This document shows, piece by piece, positions 1 to 5,620 of a stretch of 6,122 bases of DNA. The DNA lies in contig MTER01000096.1 in the NCBI GenBank assembly GCA_002083985.1, forward strand, positions 1 to 6,122, given 5' to 3'. Each line of letters starts with the position of its first letter. Within the stretch, counting starts at the first letter, position 1. The translations under genes and the position numbers were made by a program. The notes below the pieces were generated by a model. It had not been told where the DNA came from, searched no databases, and saw only the letters and a list, made by a program, of their open reading frames with translations. This DNA is from Candidatus Altarchaeales archaeon A3. GTDB lineage: Archaea; Altiarchaeota; Altiarchaeia; Altiarchaeales; Altiarchaeaceae.

Positions 1-32
1 TTTCTTAATTGTAAATGCTGTAGTTGAGACAT
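1..32 (-). CDS. N-terminal fragment of the gene after the IetA-like ATPase, possibly an IetS-type S8 protease
   Basis: An ATG on the minus strand at 32-30 opens a frame that stays open to the window edge and reads MSQLQHLQLR. It starts 11 nt after the TAG of the upstream ATPase gene, so the two are probably co-transcribed. No Shine-Dalgarno sequence is visible in the gap, only an AAAGAA stretch. In IetAS systems the gene directly downstream of the ATPase encodes a subtilisin-like (S8) serine protease. Position, strand and spacing fit that partner, but ten residues carry no catalytic motif. The identity is inferred from the neighbour; only the open frame and spacing are seen. Confidence 0.45.
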   Translation of the reverse strand, partial: MSQLQHLQLR

Positions 33-43
33 AGTTATTCTTT

Positions 44-1048
44 CTATTTAAATATAGTTTTTGTATTTTGAATAATTTTCCTATTTTTTTGTTTCTCAAT
101 TGAGGTCAGTAAAATATCCTGATTGACTGCGTCTTTGTCTTCAAGTATTGCTGTTTTTATTGCATCAAGACATACCCATTCAATTTCAGCGTATGAAAGT
201 CCTTGAACTTTCTTTGAAATTTCATTAATATTTACTTTATCCGTTGGAAAATTTTTCAATTTCAAACACAACAAATGCTTAATTTCCCGTAAGTTCGGTT
301 TTTCAAAAATGATAATCTCGTCAAACCGTCTCCACAAAGCAGAGTCCAATATTGATGGATTATTTGTTGCAGCAATAATTATACTATCTCCCTCAAAATT
401 ATCTATTATTTGTAAGAAACTATTTACTACTCTTTGCATCTCTCCATGATCTTGGGGCGAATTTCTACTCTTACCTATGCTATCAAACTCATCAAATAAT
501 ATTACCCACCTTCCTGATTTTGCGTAGTCAAAAACCTTTCTAAGATTGGTTGCTGTTTCTCCTAAATAGGAAGAAATAATTGCATCAAATCTAGTATAAA
601 GTAGAGGCAGTTTTAGTTCAGTTGCAATAACCTCCGCAGATAAACTTTTTCCGCATCCGGAAGGTCCACATAGAAGAATTCTTTTCTTTGGTTTTAATCC
701 ATGTATCTTTAGAACTTCAAGTTTATTATATTCTAATATTATCCTGTTTATTTGCTCTATGGTTTTGTCTTTTAGTATAATATCAGTTAATCCATGAATT
801 GGTTGTTTTAATTCTACTAGTTGAAATTGTTGTTGCTTTTCTTTAGGTATTTCGAAGAATCCCGAATTATTTATTTTCTTTGGCAAAGGTGTTTGCGTTT
901 CGAGCAATTCCATCAAATCTCTGGCTAATGCGTGATTTTGCTTTTGTTGCTCTTCTGCGATTATCTCTAAAGCAACAGATCTAAAACTATGATCGTCATT
1001 TGACACATAACTTTTGAATAGTTTCCTTAATAGTTCACCACGAGTCAT
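44..1048 (-). CDS. AAA+ ATPase, IetA-like (ATPase of a probable ATPase/subtilisin-protease pair)
   Basis: This is a 334-residue single-ring AAA ATPase. An N-terminal helical segment (residues 1-50, MTRGELLRKLF... then IIAEEQQKQNHALA) precedes one AAA module. Walker A is GPSGCGKS (128-135), a YLG pore-loop motif lies at 161-163, Walker B is ILFDEFD (183-189), sensor 1 is AATNN (226-230), and the arginine-finger region is ALWRRFD (237-243). All catalytic positions look intact. The N-terminal pattern followed by one AAA module is what I know from IetA. IetA is paired with the serine protease IetS, first described as a plasmid incompatibility/toxin-antitoxin locus in Agrobacterium and later listed among antiviral systems. 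A gene starts 11 nt downstream on the same strand, as that pairing predicts. The gene ends in TAG with a TAA three codons later. The start ATG is supported by AT-rich promoter elements upstream. Other single-ring AAA families remain possible; the AAA assignment itself is secure. Confidence 0.85.
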   Translation of the reverse strand: MTRGELLRKLFKSYVSNDDHSFRSVALEIIAEEQQKQNHALARDLMELLETQTPLPKKINNSGFFEIPKEKQQQFQLVELKQPIHGLTDIILKDKTIEQINRIILEYNKLEVLKIHGLKPKKRILLCGPSGCGKSLSAEVIATELKLPLLYTRFDAIISSYLGETATNLRKVFDYAKSGRWVILFDEFDSIGKSRNSPQDHGEMQRVVNSFLQIIDNFEGDSIIIAATNNPSILDSALWRRFDEIIIFEKPNLREIKHLLCLKLKNFPTDKVNINEISKKVQGLSYAEIEWVCLDAIKTAILEDKDAVNQDILLTSIEKQKNRKIIQNTKTIFK

Positions 1049-1065
1049 TTTAATCCATATAATAT

Positions 1066-1097
1066 GTAAAATATAACAACTGAAAGTATTTATAAAC
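1066..1097 (-). promoter_or_regulatory. Candidate promoter of the IetA-like ATPase gene (two TATA-like boxes)
   Basis: Read on the minus strand, TTATATTTTA at 1076-1067 lies at -28 to -19 from the ATG, which would give a leaderless mRNA. A better archaeal TATA match, TTTATAAATA at 1097-1088, would start transcription near 1066 and leave a leader of about 18 nt. No Shine-Dalgarno sequence is present in that leader. Which box is used cannot be decided from sequence. Confidence 0.5.
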
Positions 1098-1187
1098 CTA
1101 ATATCTCAAAAATTTAGTCATATATTCAAATTATGTTTTTAATATTTAATTTCTTAATAGCTTTCTTGCGGATTTCTTATAAAAATT

Positions 1188-1328
1188 GTAACTATTCAGA
1201 TGTTACAAAAATTACTAAAAACTGCAGGTTTTTAATCTTTAAAAATCTATTGGATTTTTAAATTACCTCTGAAAATTCCAAAAAATACAAAAATTTACTA
1301 TTGATTTTTGAGGTGGCCGAATAGTTAC
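1188..1328. mobile_element. 141-bp MITE-like inverted-repeat element with 8-bp target duplication
   Basis: GTAACTATTC at 1188-1197 is matched by its exact inverse, GAATAGTTAC, at 1319-1328. Both ends are flanked by the same 8 bp in direct orientation: TAAAAATT at 1180-1187 and again at 1329-1336. The element has no coding capacity, which is the signature of a non-autonomous insertion. Inside are two adjacent hairpins, at 1216-1234 and 1238-1262. Ends beginning GTAA with 8-bp duplications are typical of the IS66 family, so an IS66-type transposase may have moved it; that is inference. The duplicated flank is purely A/T, so chance contributes some doubt. Confidence 0.55.
1216..1262. repeat. Two adjacent perfect hairpins inside the 141-bp element
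   Basis: The first hairpin has a 7-bp stem, TAAAAAC (1216-1222) with GTTTTTA (1228-1234), and loop TGCAG. The second has a 10-bp stem, TTTAAAAATC (1238-1247) with GATTTTTAAA (1253-1262), and loop TATTG. They are 3 nt apart and both have 5-nt loops. They may be structural parts of the mobile element or a transcription-stop structure; neither role is shown. Confidence 0.6.
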
Positions 1329-1341
1329 TAAAAATTTACTT

Positions 1342-1527
1342 TTACACTTTTTCAAGCTCATTAAGAAATTCCTTCTTAGAATATGACCTACATTTTCTTG
1401 ATTCGATTTCTTTCTATGCTTTTTCTAACTCTTTAAGAGAATTTGTTATTTTATTACTTTCAAAGATTTTTGATTTATCCCATGATTCAGTTATTTGTTC
1501 ATCTGAAAATTTAGTTGTATTTTCCAT
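1342..1527 (-). pseudogene. Small antitoxin-like gene interrupted by an in-frame TAG
   Basis: An ATG at 1527-1525 opens a frame of 37 codons (MENTTKFSDEQITESWDKSK...NSLKELEKA) ending in TAG at 1416-1414. The same frame continues without another stop for 23 codons, including RSYSKKEFLNELE, to a TAA at 1344-1342. The run LKELEKA-stop-KEIE followed by a basic turn and a YSKKEFLNELE helix resembles the C-terminal half of small type II antitoxins (RelB/Phd/ParD-like), where a leucine is usual at the interrupted position. One base change (TTG to TAG) would explain it. A TATA box sits 22-28 nt upstream of the ATG. No toxin gene follows; the 141-bp insertion element lies immediately downstream instead. 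It is therefore read as a decayed orphan antitoxin. The 37-residue product could still be made, and TAG decoding as pyrrolysine is a remote alternative. Confidence 0.5.
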
Positions 1528-1548
1528 TTTATTTTGTTTGTCTTTTTC

Positions 1549-1558
1549 TTATAAATAC
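1549..1558 (-). promoter_or_regulatory. TATA box of the small antitoxin-like gene, leaderless spacing
   Basis: The minus strand reads GTATTTATAA, with the core TTTATAA at 1555-1549. Taking the A of the ATG at 1527 as +1, the core lies at -28 to -22, the standard archaeal distance from TATA box to transcription start. The mRNA is predicted to begin at the start codon. Confidence 0.6.
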
Positions 1559-1580
1559 TTCTTGAGCACATAATTCATTT

Positions 1581-1650
1581 AGGACTTACGCAAAACAGAT
1601 ACAAATTCTTATTTTTTAAGTCCTTTTACAAGGTGAATTGCGTAAGTCCT
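1581..1650. mobile_element. 70-bp inverted-repeat mini-element at the 3' end of the AbrB gene
   Basis: AGGACTTACGCAA at 1581-1593 is matched by its exact inverse, TTGCGTAAGTCCT, at 1638-1650, a perfect 13-bp terminal repeat around 44 bp of non-coding DNA. An inner palindrome, CCTT-TTAC-AAGG, lies at 1622-1633. I recall closely similar ends on insertion sequences and MITEs of other prokaryotes but cannot name the family from here. No convincing target duplication flanks it. The right end supplies the last seven codons and the stop of the AbrB-domain gene, so the element probably inserted into that gene. Confidence 0.6.
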
Positions 1651-1832
1651 GCCTCTTTTAGAGTTGCAACATCGTCATGAAGCGTTGAACTTTCAATTTT
1701 CTTCAAAAGCAATAAATCCTTCTTTGGATGGCTTACTACAAAAACACTATCCTCATTAATGATCACCTCCCTTAACTTTGTGGGAATTACTAACTGTCCT
1801 TTGTTCCCTACTTTCACAATATCCGGAACCAT
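1626..1832 (-). CDS. AbrB/MazE-type swapped-hairpin DNA-binding protein, C-terminus replaced by an inserted element
   Basis: From the ATG at 1832-1830 the product is 68 residues. It opens with the AbrB/SpoVT signature: VKVGNKGQLVIPTKLREVI, then a beta-rich stretch VFVVSHPKKDLLLLKKIE. Such proteins dimerise through swapped hairpins and bind DNA, as transcription regulators or as antitoxins that also repress their own operon. An upstream ATG (1850-1848) would add MGTKSR, but a good TATA box begins 2 nt before that ATG and about 21 nt before the one chosen here, so the mRNA should start at the second ATG. The last seven residues (GLTQFTL) come from the right end of the 70-bp element. Removing that element restores a 77-residue frame ending one base before the next gene. 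The DNA-binding half is intact; the C-terminal tail, which in antitoxins contacts the toxin, is lost. Confidence 0.75.
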   Translation of the reverse strand: MVPDIVKVGNKGQLVIPTKLREVIINEDSVFVVSHPKKDLLLLKKIESSTLHDDVATLKEAGLTQFTL

Positions 1833-1852
1833 CCTACTTTTTGTGCCCATGA

Positions 1853-1862
1853 TTTTATAAAT
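1853..1862 (-). promoter_or_regulatory. TATA box of the AbrB-domain gene
   Basis: The minus strand reads ATTTATAAAA. Its core spans -29 to -21 relative to the ATG at 1832, predicting a leaderless transcript. It lies only 2 nt before the ATG at 1850, so it could not serve that start. It is the main reason for choosing the shorter protein. Confidence 0.6.
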
Positions 1863-1870
1863 ATTAGAGT

Positions 1871-1938
1871 TGTTGCAAATTAAAAATTTTAAAGGTGCAA
1901 ATTAAAAATTTTAAAGGTGAAAAAGTTATTTTGCAACA
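1871..1938. repeat. 68-bp inverted-repeat block containing a perfect 22-bp tandem duplication
   Basis: TGTTGCAAA at 1871-1879 is matched by its exact inverse, TTTGCAACA, at 1930-1938. Between them a 22-bp unit (GCAAATTAAAA... ending AAAGGT) occurs twice back to back, at 1875-1896 and 1897-1918. The block starts about 9 bp upstream of the AbrB gene's TATA box, where an operator or activator site would sit. AbrB-family proteins often bind AT-rich repeated sites and autoregulate, so it may be an operator. A third short mobile element is the alternative; no target duplication is evident. Confidence 0.5.
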
Positions 1939-1961
1939 TGTCTATTGTTATTAATTTTATT

Positions 1962-2066
1962 TTATTGGTTAATTACGATTTTATTTATAAAAATATGAGC
2001 AAAATAATCCTCCATACCATCAAGCTCAGGTACATTTCCTGAATCTTCATCAAAACGGTAACGCTC
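1962..2066 (-). pseudogene. Coding-like relic, 34 codons, no start codon at its upstream edge
   Basis: The minus strand carries an open stretch reading ERYRFDEDSGNVPELDGM followed by EDYFAHIFINKIVINQ and a TAA at 1964-1962. It is bounded upstream by TAG (2069-2067). The acidic, non-repetitive composition looks like real protein in an otherwise AT-biased spacer. The only internal ATG would leave 17 residues. I do not recognise the family. It may be the 3' remnant of a deleted gene, or chance. Confidence 0.25.
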
Positions 2067-2103
2067 CTATGTTAATTTTTATTTACCTCCCTGTTGTTCG
2101 GAG

Positions 2104-2130
2104 ATTTTAAAATCTTTGCGATTTTAAAAT
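2104..2130. repeat. Perfect 11-bp hairpin, first of a TCGGAG-hairpin pair
   Basis: ATTTTAAAATC (2104-2114) pairs perfectly with GATTTTAAAAT (2120-2130) across the loop TTTGC. It is immediately preceded by TCGGAG, as is a second hairpin about 75 bp downstream. Each arm is nearly self-complementary, so a cruciform is possible. The function is unknown. Confidence 0.6.
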
Positions 2131-2177
2131 GATTAGATTATTCCCTTTGTTGTAGTTTCACCTCGTTTCACTCGGAG

Positions 2178-2202
2178 ATTTAAAAAACTTCGTTTTTGAA
2201 AT
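2178..2202. repeat. Second TCGGAG-preceded hairpin, one mismatch
   Basis: ATTTAAAAAAC (2178-2188) pairs with GTTTTTGAAAT (2192-2202) with one A-G mismatch and the loop TTC. The preceding TCGGAG and AT-rich stem match the hairpin at 2104-2130, suggesting two diverged copies of one repeat unit. Confidence 0.5.
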
Positions 2203-2285
2203 TGTGAAAAATTTAGTTTTCCGCATAATCTCAACAAAAATAAGTATAAGAGCATCCATTTTATTTTTAAATTAAATTTCCATAC

Positions 2286-2301
2286 ATAAATATAAATTTT
2301 A
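2286..2301 (+). promoter_or_regulatory. Candidate TATA box of dapA
   Basis: The stretch ATAAATATAAATTTTA contains an archaeal TATA-like core, AAATATAAAT, at 2288-2297. Transcription would start near 2319, leaving a leader of roughly 38 nt with no Shine-Dalgarno sequence. The whole upstream region is AT-rich, and a TTAAAATTT stretch at 2329-2337 would instead give a leaderless start, so the call is weak. Confidence 0.35.
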
Positions 2302-2356
2302 TGCAATAATCATAATTTCTCAACAAAATTAAAATTTAAAATTTAAACCATTTAAA

Positions 2357-3265
2357 ATGAATATTACGGGATGCTATACTGCAATTGTAACTCCCTTCAA
2401 AAAAAATTTAGAGGTTGATTATGATGGATTAAGAGAAAATATAAGATTTCAGATTGATAATGGCATCAATGGTGTTGTTCCATGTGGCACAACTGGAGAG
2501 GCAGCAACACTTTCTATAGAAGAACATGAAAAGGTTATTGATACGGTAGTTGACGAAACAAATGGAAAAATTAAAGTAATTGCCGGAACCGGCTCAAATA
2601 ACACTATTGAGGCAATTGAATTAACAAAACATGCAAAGGATGCTGGAGCGGATGCATGTTTATTAATCAGTCCATACTACAATAAGCCAACACAGGAGGG
2701 AATTTATCAGCACTATAAGAAGATAGCAGAAACAGTTGATATTCCTTTAATTCCCTACAATATTAAATCAAGAACAGGAGTTAACATAGACGCCGATACA
2801 ACGCTCAGATTAAGTCAGATTAAAGGCATTATAGGTGTTAAAGAGGCATCGGGTGATTTAGATCAAATATCCGGAATAATAAACAAACTGAAATTAAGGA
2901 ATGCTCAAAATTTTATCCTTCTTTCGGGAGATGACGCATGGACTTTGCCGATAATTGCATTAGGTGGAAAAGGTGTGATTTCAGTTGTTTCAAACATAAT
3001 GCCAAAAGAAGTAAAAACATTAACGGATTACTGCTTATCAGGAAATTTTGAAAAGGCGAGAGAAATACATTATGGGTTGTTAAATTTAACAAAAACCATG
3101 TTTATTGAAACAAATCCTGCTCCGATAAAATATGCAATGAATGTTTTAAAGGAAAGTGGGAAATCCGGAATGAATGCTGGAAATTTAAGGTTACCTTTGG
3201 TTGAGGTGTCAGATGCGTCAAAAGGAAAAATTAAGGATGTCTTAAAGGAAATTAAGATAATATAA
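2357..3265 (+). CDS. dapA: 4-hydroxy-tetrahydrodipicolinate synthase (DapA)
   Basis: The 302-residue product is a full-length class I aldolase of the DapA/N-acetylneuraminate lyase family. The enzyme condenses pyruvate with aspartate semialdehyde in the cytoplasm, the first committed step to diaminopimelate and lysine. The GTTGE motif (44-48) supplies the paired threonines T45-T46, PYYNKP (106-111) the active-site tyrosine, YN..SRTG (134-141) the catalytic tyrosine and substrate-binding arginine R139, and GVKEASGD (160-167) the Schiff-base lysine K162. The C-terminal half carries GDDAWTLPIIALGGKGVISV and NPAPIKYAMN, typical of true DapA rather than of other aldolases in the superfamily. One oddity is lysine at residue 137, where the YNxPSRTG motif normally has proline. 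The start is an ATG in the context TTTAAAATG without a ribosome-binding site. No other lysine gene is visible nearby; cdc48 follows 103 nt downstream on the same strand, and joint transcription is possible but unproven. Confidence 0.95.
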   Translation: MNITGCYTAIVTPFKKNLEVDYDGLRENIRFQIDNGINGVVPCGTTGEAATLSIEEHEKVIDTVVDETNGKIKVIAGTGSNNTIEAIELTKHAKDAGADACLLISPYYNKPTQEGIYQHYKKIAETVDIPLIPYNIKSRTGVNIDADTTLRLSQIKGIIGVKEASGDLDQISGIINKLKLRNAQNFILLSGDDAWTLPIIALGGKGVISVVSNIMPKEVKTLTDYCLSGNFEKAREIHYGLLNLTKTMFIETNPAPIKYAMNVLKESGKSGMNAGNLRLPLVEVSDASKGKIKDVLKEIKII

Positions 3266-3340
3266 AAAATTTGAGAGTGTTAACCAAATAGACCTAAAAT
3301 TTATTTTGAAAAGATTAATTTATGGCTGATATTAAGTGCA

Positions 3341-3350
3341 TAAAGTTAAT
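3341..3350 (+). promoter_or_regulatory. Weak TATA-like element before cdc48
   Basis: TAAAGTTAAT occupies the -28 to -19 positions relative to the ATG at 3369, as in the leaderless genes on the other strand. The match to an archaeal TATA box is poor. A second candidate, TTTATTTT at 3300-3307, would start transcription near 3330. Confidence 0.25.
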
Positions 3351-3368
3351 ACCCTCCAAAATTTTAAA

Positions 3369-5591
3369 ATGGACGAAGAAAAAATAAAAATACAATTGAT
3401 TGTTGAAGAAGCAATGACAGGTGATGTTGGAAGGGGTAAGGTTAGAATAGATGATACTACAATGAAATTCCTCAATATTATCTCAGGCAATGCAGTTATG
3501 ATAACTGGCAAATATTCTTCCGTAGCAATTGCCTTACCATTACATTACGACGATTATGGAAAGCAAATTATAAGAATGGATGGGTGGGTCAGGAGAAATA
3601 CAGGCGTTTCTATCGGCGAAAAAGTTGCTCTTTCAAAAGCAGATATAAAAGATGCTGAGCACATAATAATTGCACCAGTAAAAAGTAATGAGACATTTTC
3701 AAAAAATGCAACAAATTTAATTAAACAGCATCTGCAAAATACGGGAATTCCGTTAGGAGAGGGGGACTTGCTGCCGATATCCATGGGTTTGGGCGTATGG
3801 AAAAACCTTGTCGTTGTAAAAATTATTCCGCAGGGTTTTGTTATGTGTTCGGAATATACAATCGTAGAAATCACTCATGATTCAAAAGCATATTTGCTGA
3901 AGGAAAAAGGTGCTGTGAAAGGCGTATCTTATGAAGATCTTGGCGGCCTAAAGAACATAACCCGAAAGATAAGAGAGATGATAGAACTTCCGCTTAAATA
4001 TCCCGAAGTGTTTAAACGACTGGGAATTGACCCTCCGAGAGGAATTTTATTTTATGGCCCTCCCGGAAGCGGAAAAACATTGCTCGCCAGGGCAATTGCC
4101 AATGAAACAAATGCCAATTTTATATGTCTAAATGGCCCTGAAATAATTGATAAGTATTATGGCGAGTCAGAAAGGAAATTAAGGGATATTTTTAAAGAAG
4201 CAGATGAAAAAGCACCTTCAATAATTTTTATAGACGAGATAGACAGCATAGCTCCAAAGCGGGAAGTCGTAAGAGGGGAGGTTGAAAAAAGGGTTGTTGC
4301 ACAACTTTTAACATTAATGGACGGATTAGCCACAAGAAATAATATAGTGGTCATCGGAGCAACTAACCGGCAAAATGATATTGATTCTGCATTAAGAAGA
4401 TCCGGAAGATTTGACCGGGAAATAGAATTTTCCGTGCCCGACACTGCCGGAAGAAAAGAAATTTTAACCATTCATACAAGAGGTATGCCTCTGTCAAAAA
4501 ATCTTGATTTGGATGAGGTAGCAAGAACAATTCATGGTTTTGTGGGAGCGGACATTGCAGCGTTGTGCAGAGAGGCAGCAATGGCAGCATTAAGAAGGTC
4601 AGGAGTACTTCAAAAAATTGACACGGAAACAAAAACAAGTTTTGAAATTCCGATAGATATATTGAATGACCTAAATATAGAAAAAGAGGACTTTCTTGAT
4701 GCAATGAAAAATGTTCAGCCGTCTGTATTGAGAGAGGTGCTGATTGAAAAACCCAATATAAAATGGAGCGATATCGGAGGGTTGAGAGATATAAAGCAAC
4801 GACTAATGGAAATGGCAGAATGGCCGCTGACACATCCCGAATCATTTAAAAACATCGGAATAAGCCCTCCGAAAGGAATCATACTTTATGGCCCTCCAGG
4901 GACCGGAAAAACGATGCTCGCAAAGGCAGTAGCAACGGAAAGCGAAGCAAATTTTATAGTTATAAACGGCCCGGAATTACTTTCAATGTGGATTGGAGAA
5001 ACAGAAAAAGGCATTAGGGAAATTTTTAAGAAGGCAAGACAATCTTCTCCGTGTATAATTTTCTTTGATGAATTTGATGCAATGGCATCTGTTAGAACAT
5101 CAGATGCGTTATCTAGTGGCACACCAAGAACTATTGTAAATCAGCTTTTAACAGAACTTGACGGAATGAAACCATTAGATGAGGTTTTCGTTATAGCAGC
5201 AACAAACAGGTTGGATATAATAGATCCCGCACTACTCCGTCCGGGAAGATTGGGGGCAAAAATTTTAGTGCATCTTCCTGATAAAGAAGCAAGAAAAAGT
5301 ATATTTAATGTTCATACAAAAAGAATGCCGCTTGCAAATGATATAAATATTGATTTACTGAATGAAAAGGCGGATGGTTTTACAGGAGCAGATATTGAAA
5401 ATTTATGCAGAGAAGCGGGTCTAAATGCTTTGAGAGAAAATATAAATGCAAATAGCGTAGGTATGAAACATTTTGAAGATGCAATTAAAAAGATTGCCCC
5501 GTCAATTCCGAAGAATGTAGCTGAATATTATCAGAATATTGATAAGAATATGAGTGAGAAGGAAAAAGAAAAGCAGAATTATATTTTGTAA
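3369..5591 (+). CDS. cdc48: Cdc48/VAT-type AAA+ ATPase (p97 family unfoldase)
   Basis: The 740-residue product has the full archaeal Cdc48/VAT layout. The N-domain (about 1-180) contains [11 protein letters not shown] and [17 protein letters not shown]. The D1 ring has Walker A GPPGSGKT (230-237), pore loop KYYGE (262-266), Walker B IIFIDEID (285-292) and arginine fingers in RRSGRFDR (343-350). The D2 ring has GPPGTGKT (508-515), pore loop MWIGE (540-544), IIFFDEFD (563-570) and RPGR (624-627). The protein forms cytoplasmic hexamers that unfold substrates and in archaea can feed the 20S proteasome. All nucleotide-binding residues are present. D2 departs from the usual sequence after RPGR (LGAKI rather than FDRLI), and the lysine-rich tail ends NYIL, not a canonical hydrophobic-Tyr-X proteasome-docking end. 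An in-frame GTG at 3336 would add 11 residues; the ATG at 3369 is preferred because it begins close to the usual N-domain start and has the TTTTAAAATG context of its neighbours. Confidence 0.95.
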   Translation: MDEEKIKIQLIVEEAMTGDVGRGKVRIDDTTMKFLNIISGNAVMITGKYSSVAIALPLHYDDYGKQIIRMDGWVRRNTGVSIGEKVALSKADIKDAEHIIIAPVKSNETFSKNATNLIKQHLQNTGIPLGEGDLLPISMGLGVWKNLVVVKIIPQGFVMCSEYTIVEITHDSKAYLLKEKGAVKGVSYEDLGGLKNITRKIREMIELPLKYPEVFKRLGIDPPRGILFYGPPGSGKTLLARAIANETNANFICLNGPEIIDKYYGESERKLRDIFKEADEKAPSIIFIDEIDSIAPKREVVRGEVEKRVVAQLLTLMDGLATRNNIVVIGATNRQNDIDSALRRSGRFDREIEFSVPDTAGRKEILTIHTRGMPLSKNLDLDEVARTIHGFVGADIAALCREAAMAALRRSGVLQKIDTETKTSFEIPIDILNDLNIEKEDFLDAMKNVQPSVLREVLIEKPNIKWSDIGGLRDIKQRLMEMAEWPLTHPESFKNIGISPPKGIILYGPPGTGKTMLAKAVATESEANFIVINGPELLSMWIGETEKGIREIFKKARQSSPCIIFFDEFDAMASVRTSDALSSGTPRTIVNQLLTELDGMKPLDEVFVIAATNRLDIIDPALLRPGRLGAKILVHLPDKEARKSIFNVHTKRMPLANDINIDLLNEKADGFTGADIENLCREAGLNALRENINANSVGMKHFEDAIKKIAPSIPKNVAEYYQNIDKNMSEKEKEKQNYIL

Positions 5592-5620
5592 AATCTTATA
5601 AAATTTTCATCCTTTTTCCA

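Larger units (their letters stand above)
1939..2356. other. Intergenic region upstream of dapA: hairpins, coding relic, no intact gene
   Basis: No intact gene is recognised on either strand. The region holds a 34-codon minus-strand coding-like fragment (1962-2066), two related hairpins each introduced by TCGGAG (2104-2130 and 2178-2202), and a very AT-rich run with TATA-like sequence before dapA. The longest plus-strand ATG frame at its left end has only 15 codons. I see no tRNA, riboswitch or other structured RNA. Confidence 0.6.

Noticed and set aside
1414..1416. TAG as a pyrrolysine codon in the antitoxin-like gene
   Set aside because: The TAG at the ATPase end is followed by a TAA three codons later, the TAG before the relic at 1962-2066 leads nowhere upstream, and no pyl gene is visible; a single nonsense mutation is simpler.
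1833..1850. Upstream ATG at 1850 as the AbrB gene start
   Set aside because: The best TATA box begins 2 nt before it and is correctly spaced only for the ATG at 1832; the six extra residues are not part of the AbrB fold.
1875..1918. The 22-bp tandem repeat as a CRISPR remnant
   Set aside because: The two units are directly adjacent without spacers and are much too AT-rich and too few; no cas gene is nearby.
3336..3368. GTG at 3336 as the cdc48 start
   Set aside because: The extra residues (MHKVNTLQNFK) precede the usual N-domain start, and the ATG at 3369 has the same context as the neighbouring genes; it cannot be excluded completely.
3322..3387. A 21-codon plus-strand frame (MADIKCIKLIPSK...) overlapping the cdc48 start, as a possible leader peptide
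   Set aside because: It is short and lysine-rich as expected of chance A-rich translation, with no clear promoter or ribosome-binding site.
3554..5122. Several minus-strand open frames of 78-160 codons inside cdc48
   Set aside because: They lie opposite a long, fully conserved Cdc48 frame, have compositions like reverse-strand translations, and show no recognisable domain or promoter.
5592..5620. A strong terminator after cdc48
   Set aside because: Only a short T run at 5613-5617 is seen, with no stable GC-rich stem; too weak to annotate as a separate feature.
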